Shown piece by piece: positions 19,108 to 29,641 of a stretch of 64,000 nucleotides of DNA; position 1 is the first letter of the stretch; each line of letters opens with the position of its first letter. Below the pieces are notes generated by a model that ran no database searches, was not told the origin of the DNA, and saw only the letters and a list, made by a program, of their open reading frames with translations. Both the position numbers and the translations under genes were made by a program. The stretch is from Gulosibacter sp. 10 (GTDB taxonomy: Bacteria; Actinomycetota; Actinomycetes; Actinomycetales; Microbacteriaceae): positions 62,001-126,000 of the forward strand of contig NZ_FUIC01000008.1 in NCBI RefSeq assembly GCF_900163695.1, in the 5' to 3' direction.

Positions 19108-20526
19108 TTAGCCCACCGATCCTTCCATGCTCAGGTCAATGAGCTTGTTCAGCTCGAGTGCGTACTCCATGGGGAGCTCCCGCGCGATCGGCTCGATGAA
19201 GCCGCGCACGATCATCGACATCGCCTCGGTCTCCTCGAGGCCGCGGCTCATGAGGTAGAACAGCTGCGCCTCGGAGACCTTCGTGACGGTGGCCTCGTGG
19301 CCCAGCTGCACGTCGTCCACGCGGATGTCGATGGCCGGGTACGTGTCCGACCGGGAGATCTTGTCGATGAGCAGGGCGTCGCAGACGACCGAGTTGGCCG
19401 AGTTGTGCGCCTTCTCGTCGACGCGCACCTCGCCGCGGTAGCCCGCGCGACCGCCGCCGCGGGCGATCGACTTCGCCGTGATCGAGGACTGCGTGTGCGG
19501 GGCGAGGTGGATCATCTTCGCGCCGGCGTCCTGGTGCTGGCCGGGGCCCGCGAAGGCCACCGAGAGGGTCTCGCCCTTCGCGTGCTCGCCGGTCAGGAAG
19601 ATCGACGGGTACTTCATCGTGACCTTCGAGCCGATGTTGCCGTCGACCCACTCCATGGTCGCGCCCTGCTCGGCGATGGCGCGCTTGGTCACGAGGTTGT
19701 AGACGTTGTTCGACCAGTTCTGGATCGTCGTGTAGCGGACGCGGGCGTCCTTCTTCGCGATGATCTCGACCACGGCCGAGTGCAGGGAGTCCGACTTGTA
19801 GATCGGCGCGGTGCAGCCCTCGATGTAGTGGACGTAGCTGCCTTCGTCCGCGATGATGAGCGTCCGCTCGAACTGGCCCATGTTCTCCGTGTTGATGCGG
19901 AAGTAGGCCTGCAGCGGGATCTCCACGTGGACGCCCTTGGGCACGTAGACGAATGAGCCGCCCGACCATACCGCCGTGTTGAGCGCCGCGAACTTGTTGT
20001 CGCCGGCCGGGATCACGGTGCCGAAGTACTCCTCGAAGAACTCCGGGTGCTCCCGCAGAGCCGTGTCGGTGTCCATGAAGATGACGCCCTGGCGCTCGAG
20101 CTCCTCGTTGATCTGGTGGTACACCACCTCGGACTCGTACTGGGCGGCCACGCCGGCGACCAGCCGCTGGCGCTCGGCCTCGGGGATGCCGAGCTTCTCG
20201 TAGGTGTTCCGGATGTCCTCTGGCAGGTCCTCCCAGGTCTGGGCCTGCTGCTCCGAGGCCCGGACGAAGTACTTGATGTTGTCGAAGTCGATCCCGGAGA
20301 GGTCCGCGCCCCAGGTGGGCATCGGCTTCCGGTCGAACATCTTCAGCCCCTTGAGGCGCCGCTCGAGCATCCACTCGGGCTCGCCCTTGATGCGGGAGAT
20401 GTCGCGGACGACATCCTCGTTCAGGCCGCGTTTCGCCGATGCGCCGGCCCGGTCCGGATCCGCCCAGCCGAACTCGTAATGACCGAGGTCATTCAGTTCG
20501 GGGCGATCGATGAGCACGTCTGACAT
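19108..20526 (-). CDS. sufB: Fe-S cluster assembly protein SufB
   Basis: The core scaffold subunit, 472 residues. Diagnostic segments are [18 protein letters not shown]-like N-terminal sequence, [32 protein letters not shown] with the conserved Cys, and the C-terminal [14 protein letters not shown]. The ATG at 20526 has AGAGGTAG upstream; the frame is open farther upstream but without SufB sequence. It is the first gene of sufB-sufD-Rieske-sufC-sufT. The cysteine desulfurase SufS, SufU and a SufR regulator are not next to it in this window. Confidence 0.96.
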   Translation of the reverse strand: MSDVLIDRPELNDLGHYEFGWADPDRAGASAKRGLNEDVVRDISRIKGEPEWMLERRLKGLKMFDRKPMPTWGADLSGIDFDNIKYFVRASEQQAQTWEDLPEDIRNTYEKLGIPEAERQRLVAGVAAQYESEVVYHQINEELERQGVIFMDTDTALREHPEFFEEYFGTVIPAGDNKFAALNTAVWSGGSFVYVPKGVHVEIPLQAYFRINTENMGQFERTLIIADEGSYVHYIEGCTAPIYKSDSLHSAVVEIIAKKDARVRYTTIQNWSNNVYNLVTKRAIAEQGATMEWVDGNIGSKVTMKYPSIFLTGEHAKGETLSVAFAGPGQHQDAGAKMIHLAPHTQSSITAKSIARGGGRAGYRGEVRVDEKAHNSANSVVCDALLIDKISRSDTYPAIDIRVDDVQLGHEATVTKVSEAQLFYLMSRGLEETEAMSMIVRGFIEPIARELPMEYALELNKLIDLSMEGSVG

Positions 20527-20717
20527 CGCTACCTCTTTCGTCGTGTTGATTGTTCGCCGCCGCGCTCTCGCTGAAAGCGCACATAGAATAGAACCATCGA
20601 GGGCGCAGGAATGTTCCGTTCCACTCCGAGCACTGCCGATGATCTCGCTGGCAATGAACAGCACCCTCCATCCTAGGTCACCGCCCGCGCGGCGCCACCC
20701 GCCACTGAGAGGTACTT
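20527..20717. promoter_or_regulatory. Divergent sufB / ctaA promoter region
   Basis: A 191-base gap between divergent sufB and ctaA. TAGAAT occurs near 20585 and could serve as a -10 box, but I find no matching -35 and no clear operator dyad. Confidence 0.35.
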
Positions 20718-21686
20718 GTGTCATTCATCGCACGGCTCATGCCCGACCGCGTCACCGTCTGGACCCGCTTCGCGGCGTGGCTCAACCTCGTCCTCAACAT
20801 CCTCATCGTCGCGACCGGTGGGCTCGTGCGGCTCACCGGATCGGGCCTCGGCTGCCCCACGTGGCCGATGTGCACGGACGAGTCGCTCGTGCCCACGTCC
20901 GAGATGGGCGTCCACGGCGTGATCGAGTTCGGCAACCGCACGCTCACCGGCGCGCTGGCGATCGCCGCGCTGCTCGTGTTCCTCGCGGTGATCAACACCC
21001 GTGGCTCCGGGCTCGGCCTCGTCGGCCCCGCGGTGTGGATCGGCTCCCTCGTGGTCGTCCAGGCCGTCATCGGCGGGATCACCGTGCTCGTGGACCTCGA
21101 CCCCCGCGTGGTCGGCGTGCACTTCCTCTTCTCGGTCTCGCTCGCCGGCATCTGCGCCCTGCTGCTGCAGCGGGTCCGGCTGAACGAGCCGCTGCCCGCG
21201 GCGGGCGCGGCCTCGGCCGACAGGCTCCTGTGGGCCTCCCTCATGGCCGTCGCGGTGCTCACCTGGATCACCGAGATCGTCGGCGTCCTCACCACCGGCG
21301 CGGGGCCGCACGCCGGCGACACCGCGGCGGCGCGCAACGGCCTCGACCCGCAGGTCATGCAGCACGTGCACTCCTGGCCGGGCTACGCGCTCGCCGTCGC
21401 GCTCCTCGTCCTGCTCGTGCTCCTCTTCCGCAGCGGCTCCGCGCGCAGCCGCTCGCTCGGCGTGTCGCTCACGCTGCTCGTCATCGTCCAGATCGCGGTC
21501 GGCGTGTACCAGTCGCGCATGGGCCTGCCCATCTGGTCCGTCGCCGTCCACATGGTGCTCGCGGTGGTCGCCGTGGCGGTGCTCACGGTGCTGATCGTGA
21601 ACGTCCGCCGCGACGGCGCGGCGAAGCGGTCGGGCGACGGCGAGCGCCGACCCGATTCCGGGGCCCGGGTGCCGGTCGGCGCCTGA
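20718..21686 (+). CDS. ctaA: Heme A synthase (COX15/CtaA family)
   Basis: Oxidises heme O to heme A for cytochrome c oxidase in the membrane. The 322-residue protein has about eight hydrophobic helices and the family motifs [19 protein letters not shown] (with a conserved Cys) and a conserved EFGNR near residue 75. His residues in [26 protein letters not shown] and VAVHMVLA are the expected heme ligands. GTG start with GAGAGG upstream. ctaA divergent from sufB is common in actinobacteria. Confidence 0.93.
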   Translation: MSFIARLMPDRVTVWTRFAAWLNLVLNILIVATGGLVRLTGSGLGCPTWPMCTDESLVPTSEMGVHGVIEFGNRTLTGALAIAALLVFLAVINTRGSGLGLVGPAVWIGSLVVVQAVIGGITVLVDLDPRVVGVHFLFSVSLAGICALLLQRVRLNEPLPAAGAASADRLLWASLMAVAVLTWITEIVGVLTTGAGPHAGDTAAARNGLDPQVMQHVHSWPGYALAVALLVLLVLLFRSGSARSRSLGVSLTLLVIVQIAVGVYQSRMGLPIWSVAVHMVLAVVAVAVLTVLIVNVRRDGAAKRSGDGERRPDSGARVPVGA

Positions 21687-21708
21687 GCCGGAACAGCTCG
21701 GAACCGCC

Positions 21709-23571
21709 GTGCACGACGCCGAAGCCCCCGTCCTCTCCCTGCAGGAGCTCGCGGAGGAGCTCCGGCTGCTGCTGCGCCGAGCCGAGCGGGCCGAGCGGCG
21801 CGCCGCGGCGCTCGTCGACGCCGTCCTGCCCGAGCATCGGGCGTCGGCGCGCAACCTCCTCCACTATCTCGCCGTGCGCGAGCATGATCTCCGGCCGCTG
21901 CAGCGATCGCTCTCCGCGTACGGCCTCTCGAGCCTCGGCCGGATGGAGTCGATCGTCCGCTCCTGGCTCCTCACCGTGCTCGAGACGGTCTCCGCCCTGG
22001 ACGAGGGCCGCCGGCGCCGCGAGATCTGGGGGCCGCTCGACGGCGGCGGCCATGTGCTCGACCGCAACCGCGACGAGGTGCTCGGCCGGGCGCACTCTGC
22101 GGAGCGCTCGACGCGCATCATGGTCACCCTCCCCTCGGAGGCCGCCGCGGATGCGGCGCTCGTCCGACGGATGGGCGAGGCGGGCATGGACATAGCGAGG
22201 ATCAACTGCGCCCACGACGACGAGCACGCGTGGGCCGCGATGATCGAGTCCGTGCGCTCGCTGCCGGGGAACGTGCTCGTGGCGATGGACCTCGGCGGGC
22301 CGAAGCTGCGCACGGGCCCGCTCGAGCCGGGGCCGCGGGTCGTGAAGGTCAAGCCCCGGCGCGACGCCGAGGGCCGCGTGGTCGAGCCCGCGCGGATCCG
22401 CCTCGTCGAGGAGGCCGGGTTCGACGCCGAGCGCGACCTGCAGGCCGAGCCGATCCGGGTGCCGGTGAGCGGGCTGGACGACGCGGCGCCCGACGAGGAT
22501 GCGGAGCTGCGCTGCCGGGACGCGCGCGGGCGCAAGCGCCGCTTCCGCGTCGAGCGCTCGGAGGACGGCGGGATCGAGCTCGTCTCGGACCGCACGAGCT
22601 ATCTCGCCACCGGCACCGTCCTACGGGGACGAGGCGCGGACGGCCCGGAGCTCGTCGTGGGCGGGCTCCCGTCGGTGCGCGAGCACCTGCTCGTGCGCCC
22701 CGGCGACGAGATCACGCTCCTGCGGAGCCTCGATCCCCAGCCCGCGAGCCGCACAGGGCCCCACCGGATCGGCTGCACGCTCGATCGCGTCTTCGACGAC
22801 GCTCGGCCCGGCGAGCGGCTCCTCTTCGACGACGGCAAGATCGCCGGCCGCATCGCCCGCGTCTCCTCGACCGCGATCGAGGCGACGGTGGAGCGGGCCG
22901 CGCCGGACGGGACCAAGCTCCGCGCGGAGAAGGGGATCAACCTGCCGGACACCGAGCTGCGCGTCGCCGCACTCACCGACGAGGACCGGAGCCACCTCCC
23001 GTTCGTCGCCGAGCACGCGGACACCGCGAACCTGTCCTTCGTCCGCTCCCACGAGGACGTCGCCGAGCTCATCGACGAGCTCGAGACGCTCGGCGCTCGG
23101 CAGATCGGCATCACGCTGAAGATCGAGACCGAGCGGGCGGTGGCCTCGCTCCCCCGAATGCTGCTCGAGGCGATGCGCTGGGGCGGGGTGGGCGTCATGA
23201 TCGCCCGTGGCGACCTCGCCGTCGAGCTCGGCTTCGAGCGCCTGGCCGAAGTGCAGGAGGAGATCCTGTGGCTCTGCGAGGCCGCGCACGTCCCGGTCAT
23301 CTGGGCCACGCAGGTGCTCGACACCCTGGCCAAGACCGGCCTGCCCTCTCGCGCCGAGGTCACGGACGCGGCCATGGGGCGCCGCGCCGAGGCGGTCATG
23401 CTCAACAAGGGCCCCTATATCGTCGAGGCCATCGAGGCGCTCGACTCGATCCTCGGCCGCATGGGAGGGCACATCTCCAAGAAGCGCGCCCTGCTGAGCC
23501 CGCTGGACACCTTCGACCTCGACGGGCTCGAGGGCCAGGCGCCGGTCGGTCCCGACGAGCCGTTCCGCTAG
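21709..23571 (+). CDS. Non-canonical pyruvate-kinase-like protein
   Basis: A 620-residue protein related to, but distinct from, the housekeeping pyruvate kinase at 59 kb. Residues 1-130 form an Arg/Glu-rich helical extension not found in normal pyruvate kinases. The barrel then shows ARINCAH (Arg and Asn kept, active-site Ser replaced by Ala), [18 protein letters not shown] (Lys and Glu kept), [13 protein letters not shown] and [12 protein letters not shown]. The usual SGETA loop is replaced by NKGPYIVEA, and the protein stops there without the C-terminal allosteric domain. Phosphotransfer residues are mostly present, so it may be active on an unknown substrate. It follows ctaA by 22 bases with a weak ribosome-binding site. 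Confidence 0.75.
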   Translation: MHDAEAPVLSLQELAEELRLLLRRAERAERRAAALVDAVLPEHRASARNLLHYLAVREHDLRPLQRSLSAYGLSSLGRMESIVRSWLLTVLETVSALDEGRRRREIWGPLDGGGHVLDRNRDEVLGRAHSAERSTRIMVTLPSEAAADAALVRRMGEAGMDIARINCAHDDEHAWAAMIESVRSLPGNVLVAMDLGGPKLRTGPLEPGPRVVKVKPRRDAEGRVVEPARIRLVEEAGFDAERDLQAEPIRVPVSGLDDAAPDEDAELRCRDARGRKRRFRVERSEDGGIELVSDRTSYLATGTVLRGRGADGPELVVGGLPSVREHLLVRPGDEITLLRSLDPQPASRTGPHRIGCTLDRVFDDARPGERLLFDDGKIAGRIARVSSTAIEATVERAAPDGTKLRAEKGINLPDTELRVAALTDEDRSHLPFVAEHADTANLSFVRSHEDVAELIDELETLGARQIGITLKIETERAVASLPRMLLEAMRWGGVGVMIARGDLAVELGFERLAEVQEEILWLCEAAHVPVIWATQVLDTLAKTGLPSRAEVTDAAMGRRAEAVMLNKGPYIVEAIEALDSILGRMGGHISKKRALLSPLDTFDLDGLEGQAPVGPDEPFR

Positions 23572-24557
23572 TAGGGCAGCAGCGGCAGATACAGCAGCGG
23601 GTCGAGCCCGACGCCGAGGAACACGAGCGTGAGATACGTGATCGACAGGTGGAAGACGCGCATCGGCTTGGCCTCCCCGTTGTTCGTGACCACGTTGTAG
23701 TAGAGCCGGTGGGCCTCGATCACGAACCAGGCCCCCGAGCCCAGCGCCGCGACCACGTAGACCCAGCCCATGGGCGCGATGGGGACGAGCAGGAGACTCG
23801 CGATCACGGTCGCCCACGCGTAGATCACCGACTGCAGCGCGACCGCGCCCTCGCCCATGGTCACCGAGAGCATGGGCACCTCGGCCTTCTCATAGTCCTC
23901 GGCGTACTTGACCGACAGCGGCCAGTAGTGGGCCGGGGTCCACAAGAAGATGATGAGGAAGAGGATCAGCGGCTCCCACGAGAGGCTGTTGGTCACCGCG
24001 GCCCAGCCGATCAGCACGGGCATGCAACCCGCGATGCCGCCCCAGACGATGTTCTGATCCGTGCGGCGCTTCAGCACGATGGTGTAGAAGACCGCGTACA
24101 GCAGGATGGCCGCCACCGCGAGGCCCGAGGTCAGCGGATTCGCGACGAACCAGAGCAGCGCCGCGGAGCCGATGCCGAGCAGCCAGCCGAAGACGAGCGC
24201 CTCGCGCCCGGAGACCTCGCCCGTGACCAGCGGCCGGTTCTCGGTCCGGCGCATGAGCCGGTCGATGTCGCGGTCGATGTAGCAGTTGAAGACGTTCGCG
24301 CTGGCGGCCGCCATGGCACCGCCCAGCAGCACGCCCAGGGCGAGCCACGGGGAGAAGAGGCCTCGCGCTGCCAGGAACATGGTCGGGAGGGTCGTCACGA
24401 GCAGCAGCTCGATGATTCTCGGCTTCGTGAGCGAGATGTACGCGGAGATCTTGCGCCGCGCTCGAGAGGCCCGCACCGCCTCGGCGTCCGCGGCGGCCGA
24501 TACCGTCCCGCCAGCCTGAGAAGCACCCGTCATTTCGTGGATCGACACCGTCACCAT
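23568..24557 (-). CDS. ctaB: Protoheme IX farnesyltransferase (heme O synthase)
   Basis: Adds a farnesyl group to heme B to give heme O, the substrate of CtaA. The 329-residue membrane protein of the UbiA superfamily has the prenyl-diphosphate motif [20 protein letters not shown] and a second conserved loop, [18 protein letters not shown], with eight or nine hydrophobic segments. Its stop overlaps the convergent kinase-like gene by 4 bases. The start is ATG 24557; an in-frame ATG eight codons on is a possible alternative. A 19-bp dyad lies in its leader. Confidence 0.93.
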   Translation of the reverse strand: MVTVSIHEMTGASQAGGTVSAAADAEAVRASRARRKISAYISLTKPRIIELLLVTTLPTMFLAARGLFSPWLALGVLLGGAMAAASANVFNCYIDRDIDRLMRRTENRPLVTGEVSGREALVFGWLLGIGSAALLWFVANPLTSGLAVAAILLYAVFYTIVLKRRTDQNIVWGGIAGCMPVLIGWAAVTNSLSWEPLILFLIIFLWTPAHYWPLSVKYAEDYEKAEVPMLSVTMGEGAVALQSVIYAWATVIASLLLVPIAPMGWVYVVAALGSGAWFVIEAHRLYYNVVTNNGEAKPMRVFHLSITYLTLVFLGVGLDPLLYLPLLPY

Positions 24558-24565
24558 TCCTAATC

Positions 24566-24584
24566 GACTTAACCTTATTAAGTC
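24566..24584. promoter_or_regulatory. 19-bp dyad in the ctaB leader
   Basis: GACTTAA (24566-24572) and TTAAGTC (24578-24584) form perfect 7-base arms around CCTTA. It begins 8 bases before the ctaB ATG, in an unusually AT-rich patch. The position suits a repressor site for ctaB. I do not recognise the motif. Confidence 0.5.
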
Positions 24585-24643
24585 TATCGCGAAAGTCCTG
24601 TCATATCAGGTCAAGAATCGTCGTAGAGCGCCATGCTGAGTTG

Positions 24644-24649
24644 TAGTCT
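24644..24649 (+). promoter_or_regulatory. Possible -10 box for the tkt operon
   Basis: TAGTCT lies about 51 bases before the tkt GTG, leaving a leader with an AAAGGAG ribosome-binding site. It matches the TANNNT boxes seen at other genes here. No clear -35 is visible. Confidence 0.35.
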
Positions 24650-24700
24650 GTTTCGACGTGCCGCACGGCCGTCAACGCAAGCCCGTCAAAGGAGTCGTCA

Positions 24701-26797
24701 GTGACTGAATTCGAATGGACCGACCTCGACCAGCGCGCCGCCGACACGGCGCGCCTGCTCGCCGCGGACGCGGTCGAGAAGGCGAAGGGAGGCCATCCGG
24801 GCACCGCAATGAGCCTGGCGCCGGTCGCGACCTACTTCTATCAGCACGCGATGCGCCTCGACCCGAAGGACCCGAAGTGGATCGGCCGCGACCGCTTCAT
24901 CCTCTCGAACGGCCACAGCTCGCTCACCCAGTACACGCAGCTCTTCCTCGGCGGCTTCGGGCTCGAGCTCGAGGACCTGCAGCACATCCGCTCCTGGGGC
25001 TACCCCACCGCCGGGCACCCCGAGTACGGGCACGTCGACCACGTCGAGATGACGACCGGGCCGCTGGGCCAGGGGCTCGCCTCCGCGGTCGGCTTCGCCT
25101 ATTCGCAGCGCTTCGAGCGAGGCCTCTTCGACCCGGAGGCGCCGGAGGGCGAGAGCCCCTTCGACCACCACGTCTTCGTCATTACCGGCGACGGCTGCCT
25201 GCAGGAGGGCGTCACCTCGGAGGCCTCCTCCCTCGCGGGCCACCAGCAGCTCGGCAACCTCGTCGTGATCTACGACTCGAACCAGATCTCGATCGAGGAC
25301 GACACGGACATCGCCTTCACCGAGGACGTCGCCGAGCGCTACGAGGCGTACGGCTGGGACGTCCGCACGGTCGACTGGGTGCCCGGCGGCACCGAGGTCC
25401 AGGAGGACGTGCCGGCGCTCGCCGCCGCGGTGGAGGCCGCCAAGGCCGAGACGGGCAAGCCCTCGCTGATCATCCTCAAGAACCTCATCGCCTACCCGGC
25501 CCCCACCGCGCAGAACACGGGCGCCTCGCACGGCGCCGCCCTCGGCGCCGACGAGATCCGCGCCACCAAGGAGCTCCTCGGCTTCGACCCCGACCGCGAC
25601 TTCATCGTCGAGGACGAGGTGCTCGAATACACGCGGGGGCTCGCCGACCGCAACCGCGCCGCGCGGGATGCGTGGCAGGAGTCCTTCGACGCGTGGGCCG
25701 CGCGCGAGCCCGAGCGCAAGGCGCTCTTCGACCGCCTCCAGGCGGGCGAGCTCCCCGAGGGCATCGAGGAGTCGCTGCCCGGCTTCGAGGGCGTCGAGAA
25801 GGTGTCGACGCGCAAGGCCTCCGGCAAGACCATCAACGCGCTCGCGCAGCGGCTGCCCGAGCTCTGGGGCGGATCCGCGGACCTCGCCGGCTCGAACAAC
25901 ACCACCATCGAGGGCGCGAAGTCCTTCGTCCCCGCCGAGCACTCGACGGGCGCCTGGCAGGGCGACCCGTACGGCCGCGTCCTGCACTTCGGCATCCGCG
26001 AGCACGCGATGGCCGCCATCATCAACGGCATCACGCTCGCCGGCAGCACCCGCGCCTTCGGCGGCACCTTCCTCATCTTCTCCGACTACATGCGGCCGGC
26101 CCTGCGCCTGGCGGCGCTCATGAACATCCCCTCGATCTTCGTGTGGACCCACGACTCGCTCGCCCTCGGCGGCGACGGCCCCACCCACCAGCCGGTCGAG
26201 ACCCTCACCACGCTCCGCGCCATCCCGAACTTCAGCGTGGTGCGCCCCGCCGACGCCGCCGAGACCGCGCAGGCCTGGCTCGAGACGCTGCGCCGCCATG
26301 GCGGCCCGACCGGCCTCGTCTTCTCCCGGCAGGACCTGCCGGTGCTCGACCGCGGCGCGGGCGTGGCCTCGGGCGACGAGCTCGCCACCGCCGAGCTCAC
26401 CTCGCGCGGCGCGTACGTGCTCGCCGAGGCGCGCAGCGGCGAGCCGGAGCTCATCATCCTCGCGACGGGCTCCGAGGTGAAGCTCGCCCTCGCCGCGCGC
26501 GAGACCCTCGAGGCCGACGGCGTTGCGACGCGCGTCGTCTCGGTGCCGAGCCAGGAGTGGTTCGCCGAGCAGCCCGCGGAGTACCGCGAGCAGGTGCTCC
26601 CCTCCGGCGTCACCGCCCGCGTCGCCGTCGAGGCGGGGCTCTCCCTCACGTGGGCGCCCTTCCTCGGCGTGCGCGGCCGCGCCGTCTCGGTCGAGGACTT
26701 CGGCGCCTCGGCGGACGGCGACGAGCTGCTCGAGCGCTACGGGATCACCGCGGAGGCCGTCGTGGCCGCCGCCCGCGAGTCGCTCTCGGCCGGCTAG
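24701..26797 (+). CDS. tkt: Transketolase
   Basis: Thiamine-diphosphate enzyme that moves two-carbon units between sugar phosphates in the non-oxidative pentose phosphate pathway. The 698-residue protein has the substrate motif KGGHPGTAMS at 29-38, the cofactor motif GDG at 163-165 followed by NLVVIYDSN, and the pyrimidine domain strings GIREHAM and THDSLALGGDGPTHQPVE. GTG start with AAAGGAG upstream. First gene of tkt-tal-pgi-zwf-opcA-pgl, the standard actinobacterial order with pgi inserted. Confidence 0.97.
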   Translation: MTEFEWTDLDQRAADTARLLAADAVEKAKGGHPGTAMSLAPVATYFYQHAMRLDPKDPKWIGRDRFILSNGHSSLTQYTQLFLGGFGLELEDLQHIRSWGYPTAGHPEYGHVDHVEMTTGPLGQGLASAVGFAYSQRFERGLFDPEAPEGESPFDHHVFVITGDGCLQEGVTSEASSLAGHQQLGNLVVIYDSNQISIEDDTDIAFTEDVAERYEAYGWDVRTVDWVPGGTEVQEDVPALAAAVEAAKAETGKPSLIILKNLIAYPAPTAQNTGASHGAALGADEIRATKELLGFDPDRDFIVEDEVLEYTRGLADRNRAARDAWQESFDAWAAREPERKALFDRLQAGELPEGIEESLPGFEGVEKVSTRKASGKTINALAQRLPELWGGSADLAGSNNTTIEGAKSFVPAEHSTGAWQGDPYGRVLHFGIREHAMAAIINGITLAGSTRAFGGTFLIFSDYMRPALRLAALMNIPSIFVWTHDSLALGGDGPTHQPVETLTTLRAIPNFSVVRPADAAETAQAWLETLRRHGGPTGLVFSRQDLPVLDRGAGVASGDELATAELTSRGAYVLAEARSGEPELIILATGSEVKLALAARETLEADGVATRVVSVPSQEWFAEQPAEYREQVLPSGVTARVAVEAGLSLTWAPFLGVRGRAVSVEDFGASADGDELLERYGITAEAVVAAARESLSAG

Positions 26798-26839
26798 CAC
26801 CGACCTTCCACACTTCATCCGGACCTGCAAGGAGTCTCC

Positions 26840-27949
26840 ATGTCCAACCAGAACACCGCGGCGCTCGCCGCATCCGGAGTCAGCATCTGGCTCGACGACC
26901 TCTCCCGCGAACGCCTCGACAGCGGTTCGCTCGAGACGCTGCTCGACGAGCGCGATGTCACCGGCGTCACCACCAACCCCAGCATCTTCGCGGCCGCGCT
27001 GAAGAACGGCGAGGCCTACTCGGAGCAGGTCGCCGAGCTCGCCCGATCCGGCGCCTCCGTGGACGAGGCCATCCTCGAGATCACCACCGAGGACGTGCGC
27101 CGGGCCTGCGATCTCCTCCGCCCGCTCTACGACCGCACCCAGGGCGTCGACGGCCGCGTGTCCATCGAGGTCTCGCCGTTCCTCGCGAACGACACCGAGG
27201 CGACCATCGCCGAGGCGAAGCTCCTCTCGGAGAAGGTCGGCCGCGAGAACGCGATGATCAAGATCCCCGCGACCGAGGCCGGGCTGCCCGCGATCACCGA
27301 GGTCATCGCCTCCGGCATCTCGGTCAACGTCACCCTGATCTTCTCGCTCCCCCGCTACCGCGAGGTCATCAACGCCTACTTCACCGGCCTCGAGCAGGCC
27401 ATCGAACGCGGCAACGACATCGCGAAGATCCACTCCGTGGCCTCGTTCTTCGTGTCCCGCGTGGACGTCGAGATCGACAAGCGCCTCGACGCGATCGGCG
27501 GCGAGGAGGCCAAGGCGGTCCGCAGCCAGGCCGGCGTCGCGAACGCCCGCCTCGCCTACCAGGTCTTCGAGGAGCTGTTCGACTCCGAGCGCGCGAAGAC
27601 CCTGCGCAACGCCGGCGCCCGCCTGCAGCGCCCGCTCTGGGCCTCGACCGGCGTCAAGGACCCCTCGCTGCCCGACACGCTGTACGTCGTCGAGCTCGTG
27701 GCGCGCGACGTCGTGAACACGATGCCGGAGAAGACCCTCGAGGCCGTGGCCGACCACGGCGAGATCCGCGGCGATTCGGTCTCGGGGACCCACCACGACG
27801 CGAACCGGCTCCTCGACGCGATCGACGCGCTCGGCATCTCCTACGCCGAGGTCACCCAGCAGCTCGAGGACGAGGGCGTCGAGAAGTTCAACGACGCCTG
27901 GAGCCAGCTGCGGGCCACCGTGCAGGGACAGCTCGAGCAGGCTCGCTGA
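26840..27949 (+). CDS. tal: Transaldolase
   Basis: Transfers a dihydroxyacetone unit from sedoheptulose-7-phosphate to glyceraldehyde-3-phosphate. The 369-residue length and [12 protein letters not shown] at 43-54 are typical of the actinobacterial long transaldolase. The Schiff-base lysine is Lys141 in MIKIPAT. AAGGAG precedes the ATG. It lies 42 bases after tkt and 21 bases before pgi, within one operon. Confidence 0.96.
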   Translation: MSNQNTAALAASGVSIWLDDLSRERLDSGSLETLLDERDVTGVTTNPSIFAAALKNGEAYSEQVAELARSGASVDEAILEITTEDVRRACDLLRPLYDRTQGVDGRVSIEVSPFLANDTEATIAEAKLLSEKVGRENAMIKIPATEAGLPAITEVIASGISVNVTLIFSLPRYREVINAYFTGLEQAIERGNDIAKIHSVASFFVSRVDVEIDKRLDAIGGEEAKAVRSQAGVANARLAYQVFEELFDSERAKTLRNAGARLQRPLWASTGVKDPSLPDTLYVVELVARDVVNTMPEKTLEAVADHGEIRGDSVSGTHHDANRLLDAIDALGISYAEVTQQLEDEGVEKFNDAWSQLRATVQGQLEQAR

Positions 27950-27970
27950 GCCGGGAGTGAGGAAACCGTC

Positions 27971-29572
27971 ATGACGATCAAAGTCTCCACCGCGGGCAGC
28001 GCCACCGAGGCCGCCAAGCGCCATCTCGACCGCCTCGTGGAACAGCGCTTCGCGAGCCGGCTCTTCGCCGGGGACCACACGCTCTGGGGTCCCGCGGCCG
28101 AGGACGAGTCCTCGAAGCGCCTCGGCTGGACGAAGGCGGCCGAGGTCTCGGCGCCCCTCGTCCCCGAGGTGCTCGCCCTCAAGCAGCGGTTCGACGAGCA
28201 GGGCGTGGACCGCATCGTGCTGTGCGGCATGGGCGGCTCCTCGCTCGCGCCCGAGGTGATGACCCGCACCGCAGGCGTCGAGCTCGAGGTGCTGGACGCG
28301 ACCAACCCGGCGCAGGTCGCCGCGGTCGTGGGCACCGGCATCGAGCGCACCGCGATCGTGGTCTCCTCGAAGTCGGGCTCCACCGTCGAGACCGACTCCC
28401 AGCGCCGCGCCTTCGTCGCCGCCTTCGAGCAGGCCGGCGTCGACCCGGCCGAGCGCATCGTCGTCGTCACCGACCCGGGTTCGCCGCTCGAGGAGGCCTC
28501 CAGGGCCGCGGGCTACTCGGTGTTCCTCGCCGACCCGTCCGTCGGCGGCCGGTTCTCGGCGCTCACGGCGTTCGGGCTCGTCCCGGCCGGCCTCGCCGGA
28601 CTGGACCTCGAGGCTTTCCTCGACTCCGCCGCCTCGGTGACCGGAGAGCTCGCCGAGGACTCGGCCGACAACCCGGGCCTCCTGCTCGGCGCCGCGATCG
28701 CCGGTGGGGAGCCGATCAAGACCTTCCTCGGCGTGGTGGCCGACGGCACCGGCATCGTCGGCTTCGGCGACTGGGCCGAGCAGCTCATCGCCGAGTCCAC
28801 GGGCAAGGAGGGCAAGGGCCTCCTGCCCGTGGTGCTGTCGGGGGACGCGCCGGAGATCGGCCTGCCGATCCCGGATCTGCAGATCGTCCGTCTCGTCGGC
28901 GACGCCGCCGAGACTCCCGCCGTCGGCGATGAGATCGCCGTCTCCGGCGGGCTCGGCGAGCAGATGCTGCTCTGGGAGGTGGCGGTCTCGGTCGCCGGCG
29001 CCATCATCGGCATCAACCCCTTCGATCAGCCGGACGTCGAGTCCGCGAAGGCCGCCGCGCGCACCCTGCTGGACGCCACGCCCGAGCCGGAGCCGGCCTC
29101 CTTCGAGGCCGGTCTGATCGCCGTGCGCGGCACCGACTCGGTGGTCGAGGGCCAGTCCACCGTCGCGGGCGCCATCGAGGCGCTGCTCTCCCGGCTCCCC
29201 GAGAACGGCTACGTCTGCGTGCAGGCCTACGCCGACCGGCTCGGCCTGCCCGAGCTCGCCGAGGTCCGCGACCTGCTCGCCCACCGGGCGCGCCGCCCGG
29301 TCACCTTCGGCTGGGGGCCGCGCTTCCTGCACTCCACCGGCCAGTTCCACAAGGGCGGGCCCAGGGTCGGCGCGTTCCTGCAGATCACCACGGACGAGGC
29401 CGAGGACGTCGAGATCGCCGAGCGGCCGTTCACCTTCGGCCAGCTCATCCAGGCCCAGGCCGCGGGCGACGCGTCCGTCCTGGAGGGGCACGGCATGCCG
29501 GTGCTCCGGCTCGAGCTGCGCGAGCCCGCCGACGGGGCCGCCCAGCTCCTCGCTACACTGCGTAGCATCTAA
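27971..29572 (+). CDS. pgi: Glucose-6-phosphate isomerase
   Basis: Interconverts glucose-6-phosphate and fructose-6-phosphate, linking glycolysis with the pentose phosphate pathway. The 533-residue protein has two SIS-type sugar-binding folds, with CGMGGSSLAPEV and VVSSKSGSTVETDS in the first half and RFLHSTGQFHKGG near the C-terminus. It resembles the divergent actinobacterial/archaeal-like isomerase more than the E. coli type. It is followed by a strong hairpin, so part of the transcript may end here. Confidence 0.88.
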   Translation: MTIKVSTAGSATEAAKRHLDRLVEQRFASRLFAGDHTLWGPAAEDESSKRLGWTKAAEVSAPLVPEVLALKQRFDEQGVDRIVLCGMGGSSLAPEVMTRTAGVELEVLDATNPAQVAAVVGTGIERTAIVVSSKSGSTVETDSQRRAFVAAFEQAGVDPAERIVVVTDPGSPLEEASRAAGYSVFLADPSVGGRFSALTAFGLVPAGLAGLDLEAFLDSAASVTGELAEDSADNPGLLLGAAIAGGEPIKTFLGVVADGTGIVGFGDWAEQLIAESTGKEGKGLLPVVLSGDAPEIGLPIPDLQIVRLVGDAAETPAVGDEIAVSGGLGEQMLLWEVAVSVAGAIIGINPFDQPDVESAKAAARTLLDATPEPEPASFEAGLIAVRGTDSVVEGQSTVAGAIEALLSRLPENGYVCVQAYADRLGLPELAEVRDLLAHRARRPVTFGWGPRFLHSTGQFHKGGPRVGAFLQITTDEAEDVEIAERPFTFGQLIQAQAAGDASVLEGHGMPVLRLELREPADGAAQLLATLRSI

Positions 29573-29589
29573 TCGATCCACATCACCCG

Positions 29590-29624
29590 CCGCGGGGTGG
29601 GAGCGCACCGCTCCCACCCCGCGG
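29590..29624 (+). terminator. Intra-operon hairpin between pgi and zwf
   Basis: Perfect 16-base arms (29590-29605 and 29609-29624) enclose a CAC loop, in the 69-base gap between pgi and zwf. It looks like a terminator or processing hairpin that could set lower or separate expression of the oxidative branch. Confidence 0.7.
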
Positions 29625-29641
29625 ACTGTGAAGGGAAACCT

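Noticed and set aside
24566-24584. Iron-box (DtxR/IdeR) identity for the ctaB dyad
   Set aside because: The 19-bp length fits, but too many positions differ from the DtxR consensus to support the name.
29597-29641. Upstream GTG start for zwf
   Set aside because: It lies within the stem of a perfect hairpin, has no ribosome-binding site, and would add 15 residues without homology.
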